Translations under genes and position numbers: made by a program
Notes under the pieces: generated by a model
Told to the model about the DNA's origin: nothing
Seen by the model: the letters and a program-made list of their open reading frames with translations, nothing else
The model's database searches: none
Part shown: positions 52,021 through 60,684 of the stretch, piece after piece
Position numbering within the stretch: position 1 is the stretch's first letter
How the letters are laid out: each line of letters starts with the position of its first letter
NCBI RefSeq assembly: GCF_001613145.1
Contig: NZ_BDBU01000045.1
Coordinates: forward strand, 1-64,000
Length of the DNA stretch: 64,000 nucleotides
Direction of reading: 5' to 3'
Source of the DNA: Nocardia jejuensis NBRC 103114
GTDB taxonomy: Bacteria > Actinomycetota > Actinomycetes > Mycobacteriales > Mycobacteriaceae

Positions 52021-53625
52021 ATGACTCTGGCCCGGCCCCGTCAGGTCTCCGGCGGCGTACCCCCGCAGGGCCATCTGGAGGAATTCCGCACCGACCCTCT
52101 CGCGCTCCTGCGGCGGGTGTGCGCCGAATGTGGTGCGGTGGGGGCTTTTCGGCTCGGCGAGCGGGACGTCATCCTGCTGTCCGATGCGAAGGCAGCCGAG
52201 CTCGTCTTCCGCGCCGACCACTGCGAGTTGGAGCACGCCGCCGCGTATCCGTACATCGAGCCCATCTTCGGTACGGACGTGGTGTTCGACGTATTGGCGG
52301 AACACTTCAGGGACGTGCCGAACAGGCCGACCCTGCACGCCCGATGCCCCGACAGCTCAGATCGGCAACCGTCCGGTTCCGATGGTTCAGGCCCGCACTC
52401 CTCCGGTCCTGACAGCTCAGGCCCATATCCCTACGGTCCCAACAGCTCAGGCCCGGACAGCTCCGATCCCGACAGCCCACGGCCTCAACCCTCCGATCCC
52501 GACCGCTCAGGTCTCGACGGCTCCGACCCGCACGGCTTCGACCCCCGCGAGTCGACCTCGCGGGCCGAGCAGCTGTGCCGGCACGCTGCCATTGTCGCCC
52601 GCGAGGTGGATCGCATGGTCGCGGAATGGGGTGAACGCGGCGAGGTGGATCTTCTCGAATTCTGCTCGGAGCTCATCGTTTACAGTCTGTCGGCCTGCCT
52701 GATCGGGACGCGGTTCCGGGACGAACTCGATGGGCGTTTCGCGCGTCTTCTTCGTGAGCTGGAGCGCGGCAGCGATGCCTACTGCTACGTGGACCCACGC
52801 GCCGATATCGATAACTTCCGCCGCCGGGACGACGCCCGCTGGCAACTGGTGAAGCGGGTACGGCATGTCATGGCCTGCCGGCTCGCGGATCCGCTCGCCG
52901 CAGCGGACGAACCGGACCTGCTGGATGTGGCGATGGCGGTCCGGGACGAGCACGATCACCGGCGCTTCTCCCCCAGCGAGATCGCCGGAGCCGTCATCTC
53001 GATGATGTTCAGCGGGCACCACGCCATCTCGACGACCGCCACCTGGACGATCGTCGAACTGCTGCGGCACCCCGCGATCATGCAAGACCTGGTCGCCGAA
53101 CTCGACGGGCTCGGCACGGACGGCACGGACGGCACGGACGGCACGGACACGAGTCTTCTTGCCCTGCCGCACAATCCACTACTGGAGGCGGCGCTGGCGG
53201 ACGTGCTGCGCCTGCATCCCCCGCTCGTCCTCCTGATGCGAGTCGCCCGGGCGGAGTCGGAGGTGTGCGGGCACCGAATCACCCCCGGTGACCTCATCGC
53301 CACCACATCCGATGTCGCCCAGCGAATTCCGCGGAACCTCCCGGATCCCACCCGGTTCGACCCGAGCCGCTACCCGACCCCGGATCCACTCACCCGCTGG
53401 ACCCGGCTCTCGTCCACGGGACCGCACAGCGCAGATCCGGCCTTCACGCTCGTGCACCTGAAGACCATCGTCTCGACCCTGTTGCGAGACTGGGAATTCG
53501 AGCTGTCCCAGCCATCGACCAGCTACCGTGCCGACCACTCCAGAATCCTGGTCGGGCTCCGGCAGCCGTGCACGGTCCGCTACCGGCGGCGCACACGCGC
53601 CCCCGGCAGTCCCGCGGGAACTTAG
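52021..53625 (+). CDS. CYP51-like protein lacking the haem-ligand cysteine
   Basis: A 534-residue protein that aligns with CYP51 (sterol 14-demethylase) over most of its length: YIEPIFGTDVVFD, ELIVYSLSACLIGTRFRDEL, the I-helix FSGHHAISTTATWT and the C-terminal YRADHSRILVGLRQPCTVRY. The haem loop, FGAGRHRC in CYP51, is replaced by STGPHSADPAF (about residues 465-475), with no Cys. ExxR reads DVLR (394-397). A Ser/Pro/Gly/Asp-rich insert of about 75 residues (109-182) fills the B'-C region, and GTD repeats occur at 365-376. No frameshift explains this. It is probably a non-enzymatic relative or a pseudo-enzyme. Confidence 0.85.
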   Translation: MTLARPRQVSGGVPPQGHLEEFRTDPLALLRRVCAECGAVGAFRLGERDVILLSDAKAAELVFRADHCELEHAAAYPYIEPIFGTDVVFDVLAEHFRDVPNRPTLHARCPDSSDRQPSGSDGSGPHSSGPDSSGPYPYGPNSSGPDSSDPDSPRPQPSDPDRSGLDGSDPHGFDPRESTSRAEQLCRHAAIVAREVDRMVAEWGERGEVDLLEFCSELIVYSLSACLIGTRFRDELDGRFARLLRELERGSDAYCYVDPRADIDNFRRRDDARWQLVKRVRHVMACRLADPLAAADEPDLLDVAMAVRDEHDHRRFSPSEIAGAVISMMFSGHHAISTTATWTIVELLRHPAIMQDLVAELDGLGTDGTDGTDGTDTSLLALPHNPLLEAALADVLRLHPPLVLLMRVARAESEVCGHRITPGDLIATTSDVAQRIPRNLPDPTRFDPSRYPTPDPLTRWTRLSSTGPHSADPAFTLVHLKTIVSTLLRDWEFELSQPSTSYRADHSRILVGLRQPCTVRYRRRTRAPGSPAGT

Positions 53626-54110
53626 AGCGCGCCCTCGATGGCCGCGATCACGCTCGCGTCCTTGGGGTCGGTGCGCGGGCGAACGCGCGCGATGACCGCG
53701 CCGTCACGGCCGATCACGAACTTCTCGAAGTTCCACTGGATGTCCCCGGCCTCGCCCGCGCCGTCGGCCACCTGGGTCAGCTCCTGGTAGAGCGGGCTGC
53801 GCCCCTCACCGTTCACCTCGACCTTCTCCAACAGCGGGAAGTCGACGCCGTAGGTGGTGGAGCAGAACTCGGCGATCTCCTCGGCGGTGCCGGGTTCCTG
53901 GCCCATGAACTGGTTGCACGGCACGCCGACCACGGTGAAGCCCTGCGGCCCGTAGGTCTGCTGCAGTTCGACCAGGCCGGAGTACTGCGGGGTCAGCCCG
54001 CACTTGGAGGCGACGTTGACCAGCAGCACGACCTTGTCGCCGGCCAGCTCGGCCAGCGTCGTGGGCTTGTCGGACAGAGTGCGCAGCGGAATCTCACGAA
54101 GGTTGGTCAC
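53622..54110 (-). CDS. glutathione-peroxidase-family thiol peroxidase
   Basis: A 162-residue GPx-fold peroxidase. The peroxidatic Cys36 is in NVASKCGLT, further Cys65 in VGVPCNQFMGQEPG and Cys83 in EEFCSTTYG-type context, and the Trp/Asn pair is in IQWNFEKFV. Actinobacteria use mycothiol or thioredoxin rather than glutathione, so thioredoxin-dependent peroxide reduction is likely. The GTG start at 54110 is 13 bases from a KstR-box-like site. Its stop overlaps the CYP51-like gene's stop by four bases. Confidence 0.88.
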   Translation of the reverse strand: MTNLREIPLRTLSDKPTTLAELAGDKVVLLVNVASKCGLTPQYSGLVELQQTYGPQGFTVVGVPCNQFMGQEPGTAEEIAEFCSTTYGVDFPLLEKVEVNGEGRSPLYQELTQVADGAGEAGDIQWNFEKFVIGRDGAVIARVRPRTDPKDASVIAAIEGAL

Positions 54111-54122
54111 AAGCACGAATAC

Positions 54123-54136
54123 TAGAACGAGTTCGT
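54123..54136. promoter_or_regulatory. KstR-box-like site before the peroxidase gene
   Basis: TAGAACGAGTTCGT matches TnnAACnnGTTnnA except the last base. It lies between the CYP125-like stop and the peroxidase start. Confidence 0.5.
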
Positions 54137-54148
54137 GAACACCACCGG

Positions 54149-55381
54149 TCAGCCGTAGCTGACCTGCCAATGCTTGAGGCCGTTGATCCAGCCGTGGCGC
54201 AGCCGCTCGGGCGGCGCGACCTCGGTGATCTCGGGCATCGCGTCGGCTATCGCATTGAACATCAGGTCGATTTCCAGTCGAGCCAGATTCGCCCCGACGC
54301 AGAAGTGCGCGCCGGTGCCGCCGAAACCGACGTGCGGATTGGGATCGCGCAGCACGTCGAAGTCGAACGGATTCCGGAACACCTCCTCGTCGAAGTTGGC
54401 GGAACTGTAGAACAACCCGACGCGGTCGCCCGCGCGGATCGACTGCCCGCCGAGTTCGACATCCTCGACCGCCGTGCGCTGGAATACCGTCACCGGCGTC
54501 CCCCACCGCACGATCTCGTCCGGCGCTGTGCGCGGTCGCTGATCGCGATACAGCTTCCACTGATCGGGATGGTCCACAAAGGCTTTCATGCCGTGCGTGA
54601 TGGCGTTGCGGGTGGTTTCGTTGCCCGCCACCGACAACAGGATGACGAAGAATCCGAATTCGTCCGAACCCAGTGCCTCACCGTCGATATCGGCCGTCAC
54701 CAACTGGCTGACGATGTCGTCCACCGGCCGGGCCCGGCGCTGCTCGGCCATGTTGTAGGCGTACCCGAGCAGCTCGGCGTTGGCCGCCATGGAGTCGTCG
54801 CCGTATTCCGGATCGTCGTAGTTGAGCAGCTGATTGGACCAGGCGAAGAGCTTGTGCCGATCGTCCTGCGGAACACCGAGCAGTTCCGCGATGGCCTGCA
54901 GCGGAAGTTCGCACGCGATCTGCTGCACGAAATCGCCACCGCCGCTTGCCTTCGCCTCGTGCACGATGGCAGCGGCGCGCTCGGTGAGCGCGTTGCGCAA
55001 TCCCTCCACCGCGCGCGGGGTGAAACCCTGGGAGATGATCCGCCGGATCTTGGTGTGCTTGGGCGGATCCATATTCACCAGGAGCGCGTCGAAGGCCAGT
55101 TCCAGCTGCTCTCGCGTCTGGTCGCCCCGCATTCCGATGATCGAGCCGTTGCGATGCGAGGACCACAGATCCGACCGGCGGGAGATCTCCTTGACGTCCT
55201 CGTGCCGGGTGATCGCCCAGTAGCCGCCGTCGGTGAACGGGGCGGCCCGTTCGGGGGTCTGAGCGTTCCACCAGACCGGGCTGGTGCGGCGCAGCGCGGC
55301 GAATTCCGCGGCCGGACTGCGATCGGCCCAGAGTGCGGGATCGGTGAAATCGAATCCGGCGGGCAATGACGGAACAGACAC
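54149..55381 (-). CDS. cytochrome P450, CYP125-like (steroid 26-monooxygenase family)
   Basis: A 410-residue P450 that is clearly of the CYP125 type: PAGFDFTDPA at the start, LLVNMDPPKHTKIRRIIS, I-helix SVAGNETTRNAITHG, haem loop PHVGFGGTGAHFCVGANLAR and the ending RHGWINGLKHWQVSYG. CYP125 in M. tuberculosis oxidises the C26 methyl of cholesterol. Here a KstR box of perfect fit lies 40 bases upstream, which supports sterol or terpenoid side-chain oxidation. The ferredoxin at 39879 may be its donor. Confidence 0.9.
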   Translation of the reverse strand: MSVPSLPAGFDFTDPALWADRSPAAEFAALRRTSPVWWNAQTPERAAPFTDGGYWAITRHEDVKEISRRSDLWSSHRNGSIIGMRGDQTREQLELAFDALLVNMDPPKHTKIRRIISQGFTPRAVEGLRNALTERAAAIVHEAKASGGGDFVQQIACELPLQAIAELLGVPQDDRHKLFAWSNQLLNYDDPEYGDDSMAANAELLGYAYNMAEQRRARPVDDIVSQLVTADIDGEALGSDEFGFFVILLSVAGNETTRNAITHGMKAFVDHPDQWKLYRDQRPRTAPDEIVRWGTPVTVFQRTAVEDVELGGQSIRAGDRVGLFYSSANFDEEVFRNPFDFDVLRDPNPHVGFGGTGAHFCVGANLARLEIDLMFNAIADAMPEITEVAPPERLRHGWINGLKHWQVSYG

Positions 55382-55420
55382 TGTTCCTCCTAGGGGCTTA
55401 CGCCGCTATGATCTCGGAAT

Positions 55421-55434
55421 TGGAACGTGTTTCA
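55421..55434. promoter_or_regulatory. KstR-type box before the CYP125-like gene
   Basis: TGGAACGTGTTTCA fits TnnAACnnGTTnnA at all eight defined positions, 40 bases before the CYP start. Confidence 0.65.
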
Positions 55435-55537
55435 CATCGATTGAACCATGAGGACGCCCGGTCGGGCGGCGTTTTCCGGCCTTCGGACGCACCGGCCCAC
55501 CCCACTCCGGACGCCCACCACCCGGCCCCACCATCAC

Positions 55538-55551
55538 TAGAACTCGTTCAT
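55538..55551. promoter_or_regulatory. KstR-box-like site in the middle of the divergent region
   Basis: TAGAACTCGTTCAT matches the pattern except the last base. It is between the CYP125-like and GMC genes. Confidence 0.5.
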
Positions 55552-55636
55552 GGAACGCAGGTCAGCGCTCCGTCATTGGAAAACAGCCCTGAAGTCAATC
55601 TTCTCGCTGGACATGACGTCCACTATTTGCGAAGAC

Positions 55637-55650
55637 TAGAACTTGTTCTA
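55637..55650. promoter_or_regulatory. KstR-type box before the GMC oxidoreductase gene
   Basis: TAGAACTTGTTCTA fits TnnAACnnGTTnnA perfectly and is palindromic at its ends, 38 bases before ATG 55688. Confidence 0.7.
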
Positions 55651-55687
55651 CAGTGATTCCAGGCACACTCGAGGATGAGGTACTGAC

Positions 55688-57322
55688 ATGACTTCTCCGC
55701 GCTCCGCGGACGCCGCCACCGAAGCCGATTACGTCGTTGTTGGCGCGGGTAGCGCCGGCGCGATCGTGGCTGGTCGACTCGCCGAGCGCGGCGCCAGCGT
55801 GATCCTGCTGGAGGCCGGACGCAAGGACAACACCCGCCTGGTCACCATGCCGGGTGCGATCAGCATGGTGCACACCGTCCCGCAGCTGAAGAAGCGCGTG
55901 ACCTGGAAGCAGTTCTCCACCCCGCAGAAGCACGCCAACGACCGCCTCATCCCGATGACGCGCGGCAAGGTGCTCGGTGGATCCAGCTCCGTCAACGGCA
56001 TGCTCTACGTGCGCGGCAACCGCGCCAACTACGACTCCTGGGCCGCCGAGGGCAACACCGGCTGGAGCTACGAGGACGTGCTGCCCGCCTACAAGCGCCT
56101 GGAGAACTGGCAGGACGGCGCGAGCGAGCTGCGCGGCGCCGGCGGCCCGATCGAGGTCACCCGGCAGCAGGACCTGACGCCGATCGCCCAGGAATTCATG
56201 GTCGCGGCGTCGGAGACCCTCGGCGCCCCGATCATCGAGGACTACAACGGCGCGTCGCAGGAAGGCATCTCGATCTTCCAGCAGAGCGTCAAGAACGGTC
56301 TGCGCTACAGCTCTTCTCGCGGCTACATCACCGATCGGCCGAACAAGAACCTGACGGTGGTGACCCACGCGCACGCCACCCGGGTCGTCATCGAGAAGGG
56401 CCGCGCCACCGGCGTGGAGATCGTGGAGAAGAACGGCAGCCGCCGGGTGGTGCGCGCGGCCAAGGAGGTCATCGTCTCCGGTGGCGTCGTCGGCTCGCCG
56501 CAGCTGCTCATGCTCTCGGGCGTCGGCCCGGCCGCGCAGCTGCGTGAACTCGGCATCGAGGTGCACTCGGACCTGCCCGTCGGGCAGAACCTGCACGACC
56601 ACCTGTTCGTCCCGATGACCTACATCTCCAAAAAGGCTGTCCACCGCGGCATTCCGACCCACTTCGCCAGCGGCATCATGCAGGAGCTGGCCCGCCCGGG
56701 CAGCTCCTGGATGGGCCGCACCGTGTTCGAGGCGTGCGGCTTCGTCAAGACGAAGTTCGCCGAGGGCGAGTACCCGGACATGCAGATCCACACCCTGCCG
56801 TGGAGCTACCCGATCCCGAACCAGGACGAGGACAAGCTGCACCTGGTCGACCGGCGGCCCGGGTTCACCATCTTCCCGAGCCTCATCTACCCCAAGAGCC
56901 GCGGCGAACTGCGACTGGCCTCGAACGATCCGTTCGCCTCGCCCCTCATCGACCCGGGTTACCTGAGCGATCCGCGGGATACCGAATTCCTCGTCGAGGG
57001 CATCCGGATGATCCGGGAGATCATGGCGCACAGCAGCATTGCCGGTGACTGGACCGAGGAGCTCGCCCCCGGGCCCGCGCTGCAGGACGAGGCCGCGCTG
57101 CGGGCCGAACTGCCCAACCGCGTGCACTCGATCTACCACCCGGTCGGCACCTGCCGCATGGGCGTGGACGAGCGCGCCGTCGTCGACCCGACGCTGCGGG
57201 TGAACGGCATCGAGGGCCTGCGCGTGGCGGACGCCTCGATCATGCCGAGCATCACCGGCGGCAACACCAACGCGCCGAGCTACATGATCGGCGAGAAGTG
57301 CGTGGAGTTCATCGACGTGTAG
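55688..57322 (+). CDS. GMC-family FAD oxidoreductase
   Basis: A 544-residue flavin oxidoreductase of the glucose-methanol-choline type. The FAD motif is VVVGAGSAGAIVAGRLAERG, then GGSSSVNGMLYVRGNRANYD, the GMC signature GVVGSPQLLMLSGVGP, and the catalytic His in SIYHPVGTCRMG. Alcohol or sterol oxidation is possible. It is divergent from the CYP125-like gene, and both share KstR-type boxes. The ATG at 55688 is accepted; GATGAGG lies nine bases upstream. Confidence 0.9.
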   Translation: MTSPRSADAATEADYVVVGAGSAGAIVAGRLAERGASVILLEAGRKDNTRLVTMPGAISMVHTVPQLKKRVTWKQFSTPQKHANDRLIPMTRGKVLGGSSSVNGMLYVRGNRANYDSWAAEGNTGWSYEDVLPAYKRLENWQDGASELRGAGGPIEVTRQQDLTPIAQEFMVAASETLGAPIIEDYNGASQEGISIFQQSVKNGLRYSSSRGYITDRPNKNLTVVTHAHATRVVIEKGRATGVEIVEKNGSRRVVRAAKEVIVSGGVVGSPQLLMLSGVGPAAQLRELGIEVHSDLPVGQNLHDHLFVPMTYISKKAVHRGIPTHFASGIMQELARPGSSWMGRTVFEACGFVKTKFAEGEYPDMQIHTLPWSYPIPNQDEDKLHLVDRRPGFTIFPSLIYPKSRGELRLASNDPFASPLIDPGYLSDPRDTEFLVEGIRMIREIMAHSSIAGDWTEELAPGPALQDEAALRAELPNRVHSIYHPVGTCRMGVDERAVVDPTLRVNGIEGLRVADASIMPSITGGNTNAPSYMIGEKCVEFIDV

Positions 57323-57345
57323 TCCCCTGCTACGCGAAACCGCCT

Positions 57346-57367
57346 CGGGCCGAATCGATTCGGCCCG
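57346..57367. terminator. palindromic terminator between GMC and SGNH genes
   Basis: The 22-base stretch is a perfect palindrome with half CGGGCCGAATC. It lies between convergent stops, so both transcripts can end here. Confidence 0.7.
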
Positions 57368-57383
57368 GGGCAGTTCGCTTTTC

Positions 57384-58976
57384 TCAGCCGACGGTGATCG
57401 GGTGATCGAGTTCGTACAGGCTGCGGCGTCCGGTCATATCGGTGACCACCAGGCGCGGCAGATTCGGCCCGCGCCCGCTGTAGGCATGCGACACAACGGG
57501 TTCGGTGGTGATCTCACGCTCACCGTCACCGAAGTACCACTCGTAGTGCCGAATCGCGCCGCCCGCCTGGGCCGCGTCGAAACTCACGTCCTTGCCGACG
57601 GCCGCGGTGCTGCTCGAGACGCTGAATCCGCCGTCGGCCGGTCCGCCGTCACCGAACCATTCGCGCACCTTCGGGTTCATCAGGAACGCGTCGGCATAGC
57701 GCCGCGCACCCTCCACATCCGGATCCCCGGCCGCCACGGTGCGGCACTGCGGCGGAAGTTCGCTCAGCTGCGGACAGGCCAGCAGGCGCAGCGAGGCCGC
57801 CTCGTTGCCGAGCGGATTCATCCACAGCTCCGCGTCACCGGGCTTGCCGCCCTGCGCGAACAGGCCGTCCGCCGCGACGGCGAACTGTTCTCCGGCAACG
57901 GAATTGGCGGCCATCGCCGCCTGCCGGAAGACCTCGGCGGAGGAGCGGACGAATTCCGACCAGCGTTGCAGGAGGGTCTCGGGCATATTGTCGGTCTCGA
58001 AGCCGTAGAAGTAGTTGGCCACCATGACCTTCGGGCCGCCCGGCAGCGCGTGGGCCTTGCCGATGGCGGCCTGCATACCGCGCCCGCCGTAGCCGAGCTT
58101 CGCGCCGCTGAAGTAGGGCAGATTCGCGGCCGGGTTGACCGGCTCGGCCCCCAGTCCGGCGCATTCGCGGCGCACCGCCGCCGTCAGATCCTGGGTGCCC
58201 GGGGTGACGCCGACCGGGATCCCGAAGAGCGGGTCCAGATCGTTGATGCAGCCGTCCAGCAGCACCAGATCGACGTCGTATCCACCACTCGCGGCCTCCG
58301 AGCCGGCCCGGGCCAACTGACAGAACACATCCGGGGTGGTGCCCTCACCCTCGGCACAGAGCGAGTCGTCGCCGGTCGGATGCATCTCGGGGGCATCCAG
58401 GGCCGCACCCGAGGCCGAGTAGTCGTGCACTTGCGCGGTGCGGCCCGTCTGTCTGGTCAGGGCGTCGGCGGTCAGATGAGCGAACTTGCGATCCCCGTCC
58501 AGGCCCTGGCCCCACATCACCGAGTCGCCGACCGAAACCACGTGCAGCGGACGGCAATCGCGGCTGACCCGGAAATTCCACGGCTTGCCGTACTCACCCA
58601 CCGTGCCGCCGGAACTGCGGGCCCGGGCGTCCACGCGTAGTAGACCGTCCGGGGGTAACTCGTCATTGCGCAGATCGAACCCGATGGTCACCACATCGGA
58701 GTTGACCGGGGCGATGCCGGTGCGAATCGGCTGCTCCCCCGCCAGTATTCGCCACTCCACGTCGGCTCGGGCCGGGACGCCCGGTGGGAAGTACACGGCG
58801 GTGGTTCCGCGCAGCGGTCCGTTGCAGCCGTTGTCGGCCGGGGTACTGACATCGATGATCAATGGGAAATCGGTCGTGGGACCCGCCGACGCCGGCACGG
58901 GCCCGACGACCGCTATCGCACCCACGAGCGCCGGTAGCAGGGCTACGCGGCACAAGGGCGATCGCCATAACTTCAC
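57384..58976 (-). CDS. secreted SGNH hydrolase with PKD-like domain
   Basis: A 530-residue exported esterase-like protein. A signal peptide (LLPALVGAIAVVGPVPASA) is at residues 12-30. The SGNH fold shows block I VSVGDSVMWGQGLDG and a block-III-like LDGCINDLD. A PKD-like domain of about 80 residues ends the protein, with EWYFGDGEREITTEPVV and SHAYSG. The GTG start at 58976 follows AGGAGG by five bases, which decides against the longer frame. Substrate unknown; a cell-envelope lipid or ester is possible. Confidence 0.82.
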   Translation of the reverse strand: MKLWRSPLCRVALLPALVGAIAVVGPVPASAGPTTDFPLIIDVSTPADNGCNGPLRGTTAVYFPPGVPARADVEWRILAGEQPIRTGIAPVNSDVVTIGFDLRNDELPPDGLLRVDARARSSGGTVGEYGKPWNFRVSRDCRPLHVVSVGDSVMWGQGLDGDRKFAHLTADALTRQTGRTAQVHDYSASGAALDAPEMHPTGDDSLCAEGEGTTPDVFCQLARAGSEAASGGYDVDLVLLDGCINDLDPLFGIPVGVTPGTQDLTAAVRRECAGLGAEPVNPAANLPYFSGAKLGYGGRGMQAAIGKAHALPGGPKVMVANYFYGFETDNMPETLLQRWSEFVRSSAEVFRQAAMAANSVAGEQFAVAADGLFAQGGKPGDAELWMNPLGNEAASLRLLACPQLSELPPQCRTVAAGDPDVEGARRYADAFLMNPKVREWFGDGGPADGGFSVSSSTAAVGKDVSFDAAQAGGAIRHYEWYFGDGEREITTEPVVSHAYSGRGPNLPRLVVTDMTGRRSLYELDHPITVG

Positions 58977-59502
58977 AAGCTCCTCCTGGAGATTTGCTAC
59001 TCGACAGCAGACATAGTGAATGCCGCTCGCCGAACGCCCGCCAGACACGCCGCCCTGGCCGAATTTAGTCATTTACATCGGCGTTTCCACGCGACAAAAC
59101 GGACCAATGCTCCAAAACGTGCACCCCGCAGGAACTTCGGCGATGTTCACTCGGCATGGCAACCGGCGTTGTAGCTATCTGTTGGCTATCTTTAGGCTGC
59201 TCCGTGAAAGCCGTTCGAGCGGCCCGCAATTGCCGTGCCATATCTCGAAAACAAGGTCATGTCAGCGCTTTTCACCGCTGCAAGTTCTTGTTAAGGCAGC
59301 GCCAAGGGCCGCCGAGCACTGTGGTGTTCACCGAAGCCACCACCGGGGTGGGAAACGCTGGGACACGACCCGTCCACGAGGGGTGCCGGGTCGTGTTCCG
59401 GCAAGCTACCCGGCAGCGATCTTGTTCGCCCGATCCGTAGCGCCGGAGCCCCGCGAGCGCGCATCATGGAAGACAAGAGCGCCAACGAGATTGGGAGAGA
59501 CG
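58977..59502. other. gene-free stretch before the microprotein
   Basis: Over 500 bases with no supportable gene. It includes an inverted repeat ACACGACCCG (59363-59372) and CGGGTCGTGT (59387-59396) with a 14-base loop. The upstream part serves as the promoter region of the SGNH gene. Confidence 0.5.
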
Positions 59503-59565
59503 ATGGAACTACCGGTCGTCTTCATATTGGCTTGCCTGGTCTACTGGTTCGGCCTACTGAGCTGA
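59503..59565 (+). CDS. 20-residue membrane microprotein candidate
   Basis: The peptide is MELPVVFILACLVYWFGLLS, almost wholly one membrane-spanning helix. GGGAGAG at 59493-59499 lies at ideal distance from the ATG. Size and form recall KdpF- or MgtR-like peptides. It overlaps the end of the TetR gene on the other strand. Chance cannot be excluded for so short a frame. Confidence 0.4.
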   Translation: MELPVVFILACLVYWFGLLS

Positions 59566-60165
59566 CGCGGCCGGCGCGGCCGCGACCGCGAGCAGAGCGG
59601 CGGCGATCTGACGGCAGAAACCGTCCGCATCCTCGTCGCCATGGGTGAGCGCGCGCATCAGGGTGGCCCCGCGCAGCAGCTCGAACACCGCGTCGGCGTC
59701 ACATTCCGGATCGGCCTGTCCGGCCTCGGCAGCGCCCGAAAGGAGCTCACGCAGCGCCTCCCGGGTCGGCTGCTCTCCCCGGTCGAGCAGGCGCCGATAC
59801 GCCTCGTGATCGTCGTGGTACTCCGAGAGCAGACCCGGAATGGCCGAACGCGCCGCCGGATGTGCCGCGACCGTCAGGAACAACCGCGTCCACGCCAGCA
59901 GATCCGCGGATAGATCGCCGCTGGGGACCGGATGGTTGCCGGTGTCCAGCGCGAGCACCGCATCCTCCACCAGGGCCCGCTTGCCCGGCCAGCGCCGGTA
60001 GATCGAGGTGGTCACCACGCCCGCACGCCGGGCCACCGCGGCGATAGTGGTGGCCTGATAGCCCTCGCTGACCAGCAGATCCACCGTGGCCGCCAACACC
60101 TGGGCGTCCAGCTGCGGATCACGCGGCCGGCCGGGACCGGTGCGCGCGCCTGCGGGTGCGGTCAC
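59554..60165 (-). CDS. TetR/AcrR-family regulator
   Basis: A 203-residue regulator. The N-terminal helix-turn-helix is GYQATTIAAVARRAGVVTTS followed by IYRRWPGKRALVEDAVL, typical TetR. The C-terminal ligand domain has FELLRGATLMRALTHG. The GTG at 60165 precedes the Gly/Pro start GPGRPRDPQLD that is usual in the family. It has no clear target next door. The adjacent 220-base gap (60166-60385) shows nothing. Confidence 0.85.
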   Translation of the reverse strand: MTAPAGARTGPGRPRDPQLDAQVLAATVDLLVSEGYQATTIAAVARRAGVVTTSIYRRWPGKRALVEDAVLALDTGNHPVPSGDLSADLLAWTRLFLTVAAHPAARSAIPGLLSEYHDDHEAYRRLLDRGEQPTREALRELLSGAAEAGQADPECDADAVFELLRGATLMRALTHGDEDADGFCRQIAAALLAVAAAPAASAQ

Positions 60166-60385
60166 GGGGGCTCTCCATCCATCGGCTCGGGGAAATTCTC
60201 GATTCAGCGTATCGCGGCGGCGATATTTGAAATACGCTGCGCGTCCTATTCCAATTGCGACCTGACGAACAGCCTTGCCGGGCCCTACCGCCGCCGCTCG
60301 CACGGCCGCTGAATATCGCCGCGCGCGCAGCCGTGCCGGTCTATATGCTGACGCGGCACAATCGGCATCACATGGGGGATTCACA

Positions 60386-60580
60386 ATGATTCGTATCGGC
60401 GTCTGGATGGTCGTGCTCGGGTTCGGCTCGCTGCTGTTGCAGAAGGCGAACATGCACTTCATCATCCTGTCCTGGGCCGACGATATGCAGCCGGTCTTCG
60501 GTATCGCGCTGGGTCTGGCCGGAGTCGTCGTCGCACTGATCGGGGCGGGCGTGCAGACGGGCCAGAGGAACGACGCGTGA
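60386..60580 (+). CDS. small membrane protein
   Basis: A 64-residue protein with two hydrophobic segments (residues 4-20 and 38-54) and a short acidic loop between. Function unknown. The ATG at 60386 has TGGGGGATT upstream. It may be independent, and a terminator follows it. Confidence 0.6.
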   Translation: MIRIGVWMVVLGFGSLLLQKANMHFIILSWADDMQPVFGIALGLAGVVVALIGAGVQTGQRNDA

Positions 60581-60626
60581 GTAGCGCGGCGACCGCACAT
60601 GAGTAGCGCGCGGCGCGATAGACAGC

Positions 60627-60659
60627 ACTCAGCCCCCGGCACACTGCCGGGGGCTGAGT
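60627..60659. terminator. bidirectional terminator between the small membrane protein and MFS genes
   Basis: A perfect 15-base inverted repeat ACTCAGCCCCCGGCA (60627-60641) and TGCCGGGGGCTGAGT (60645-60659) with a 3-base loop. Confidence 0.85.
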
Positions 60660-60684
60660 TGCTTCGTGGTGGCGCGGGCCGCCG

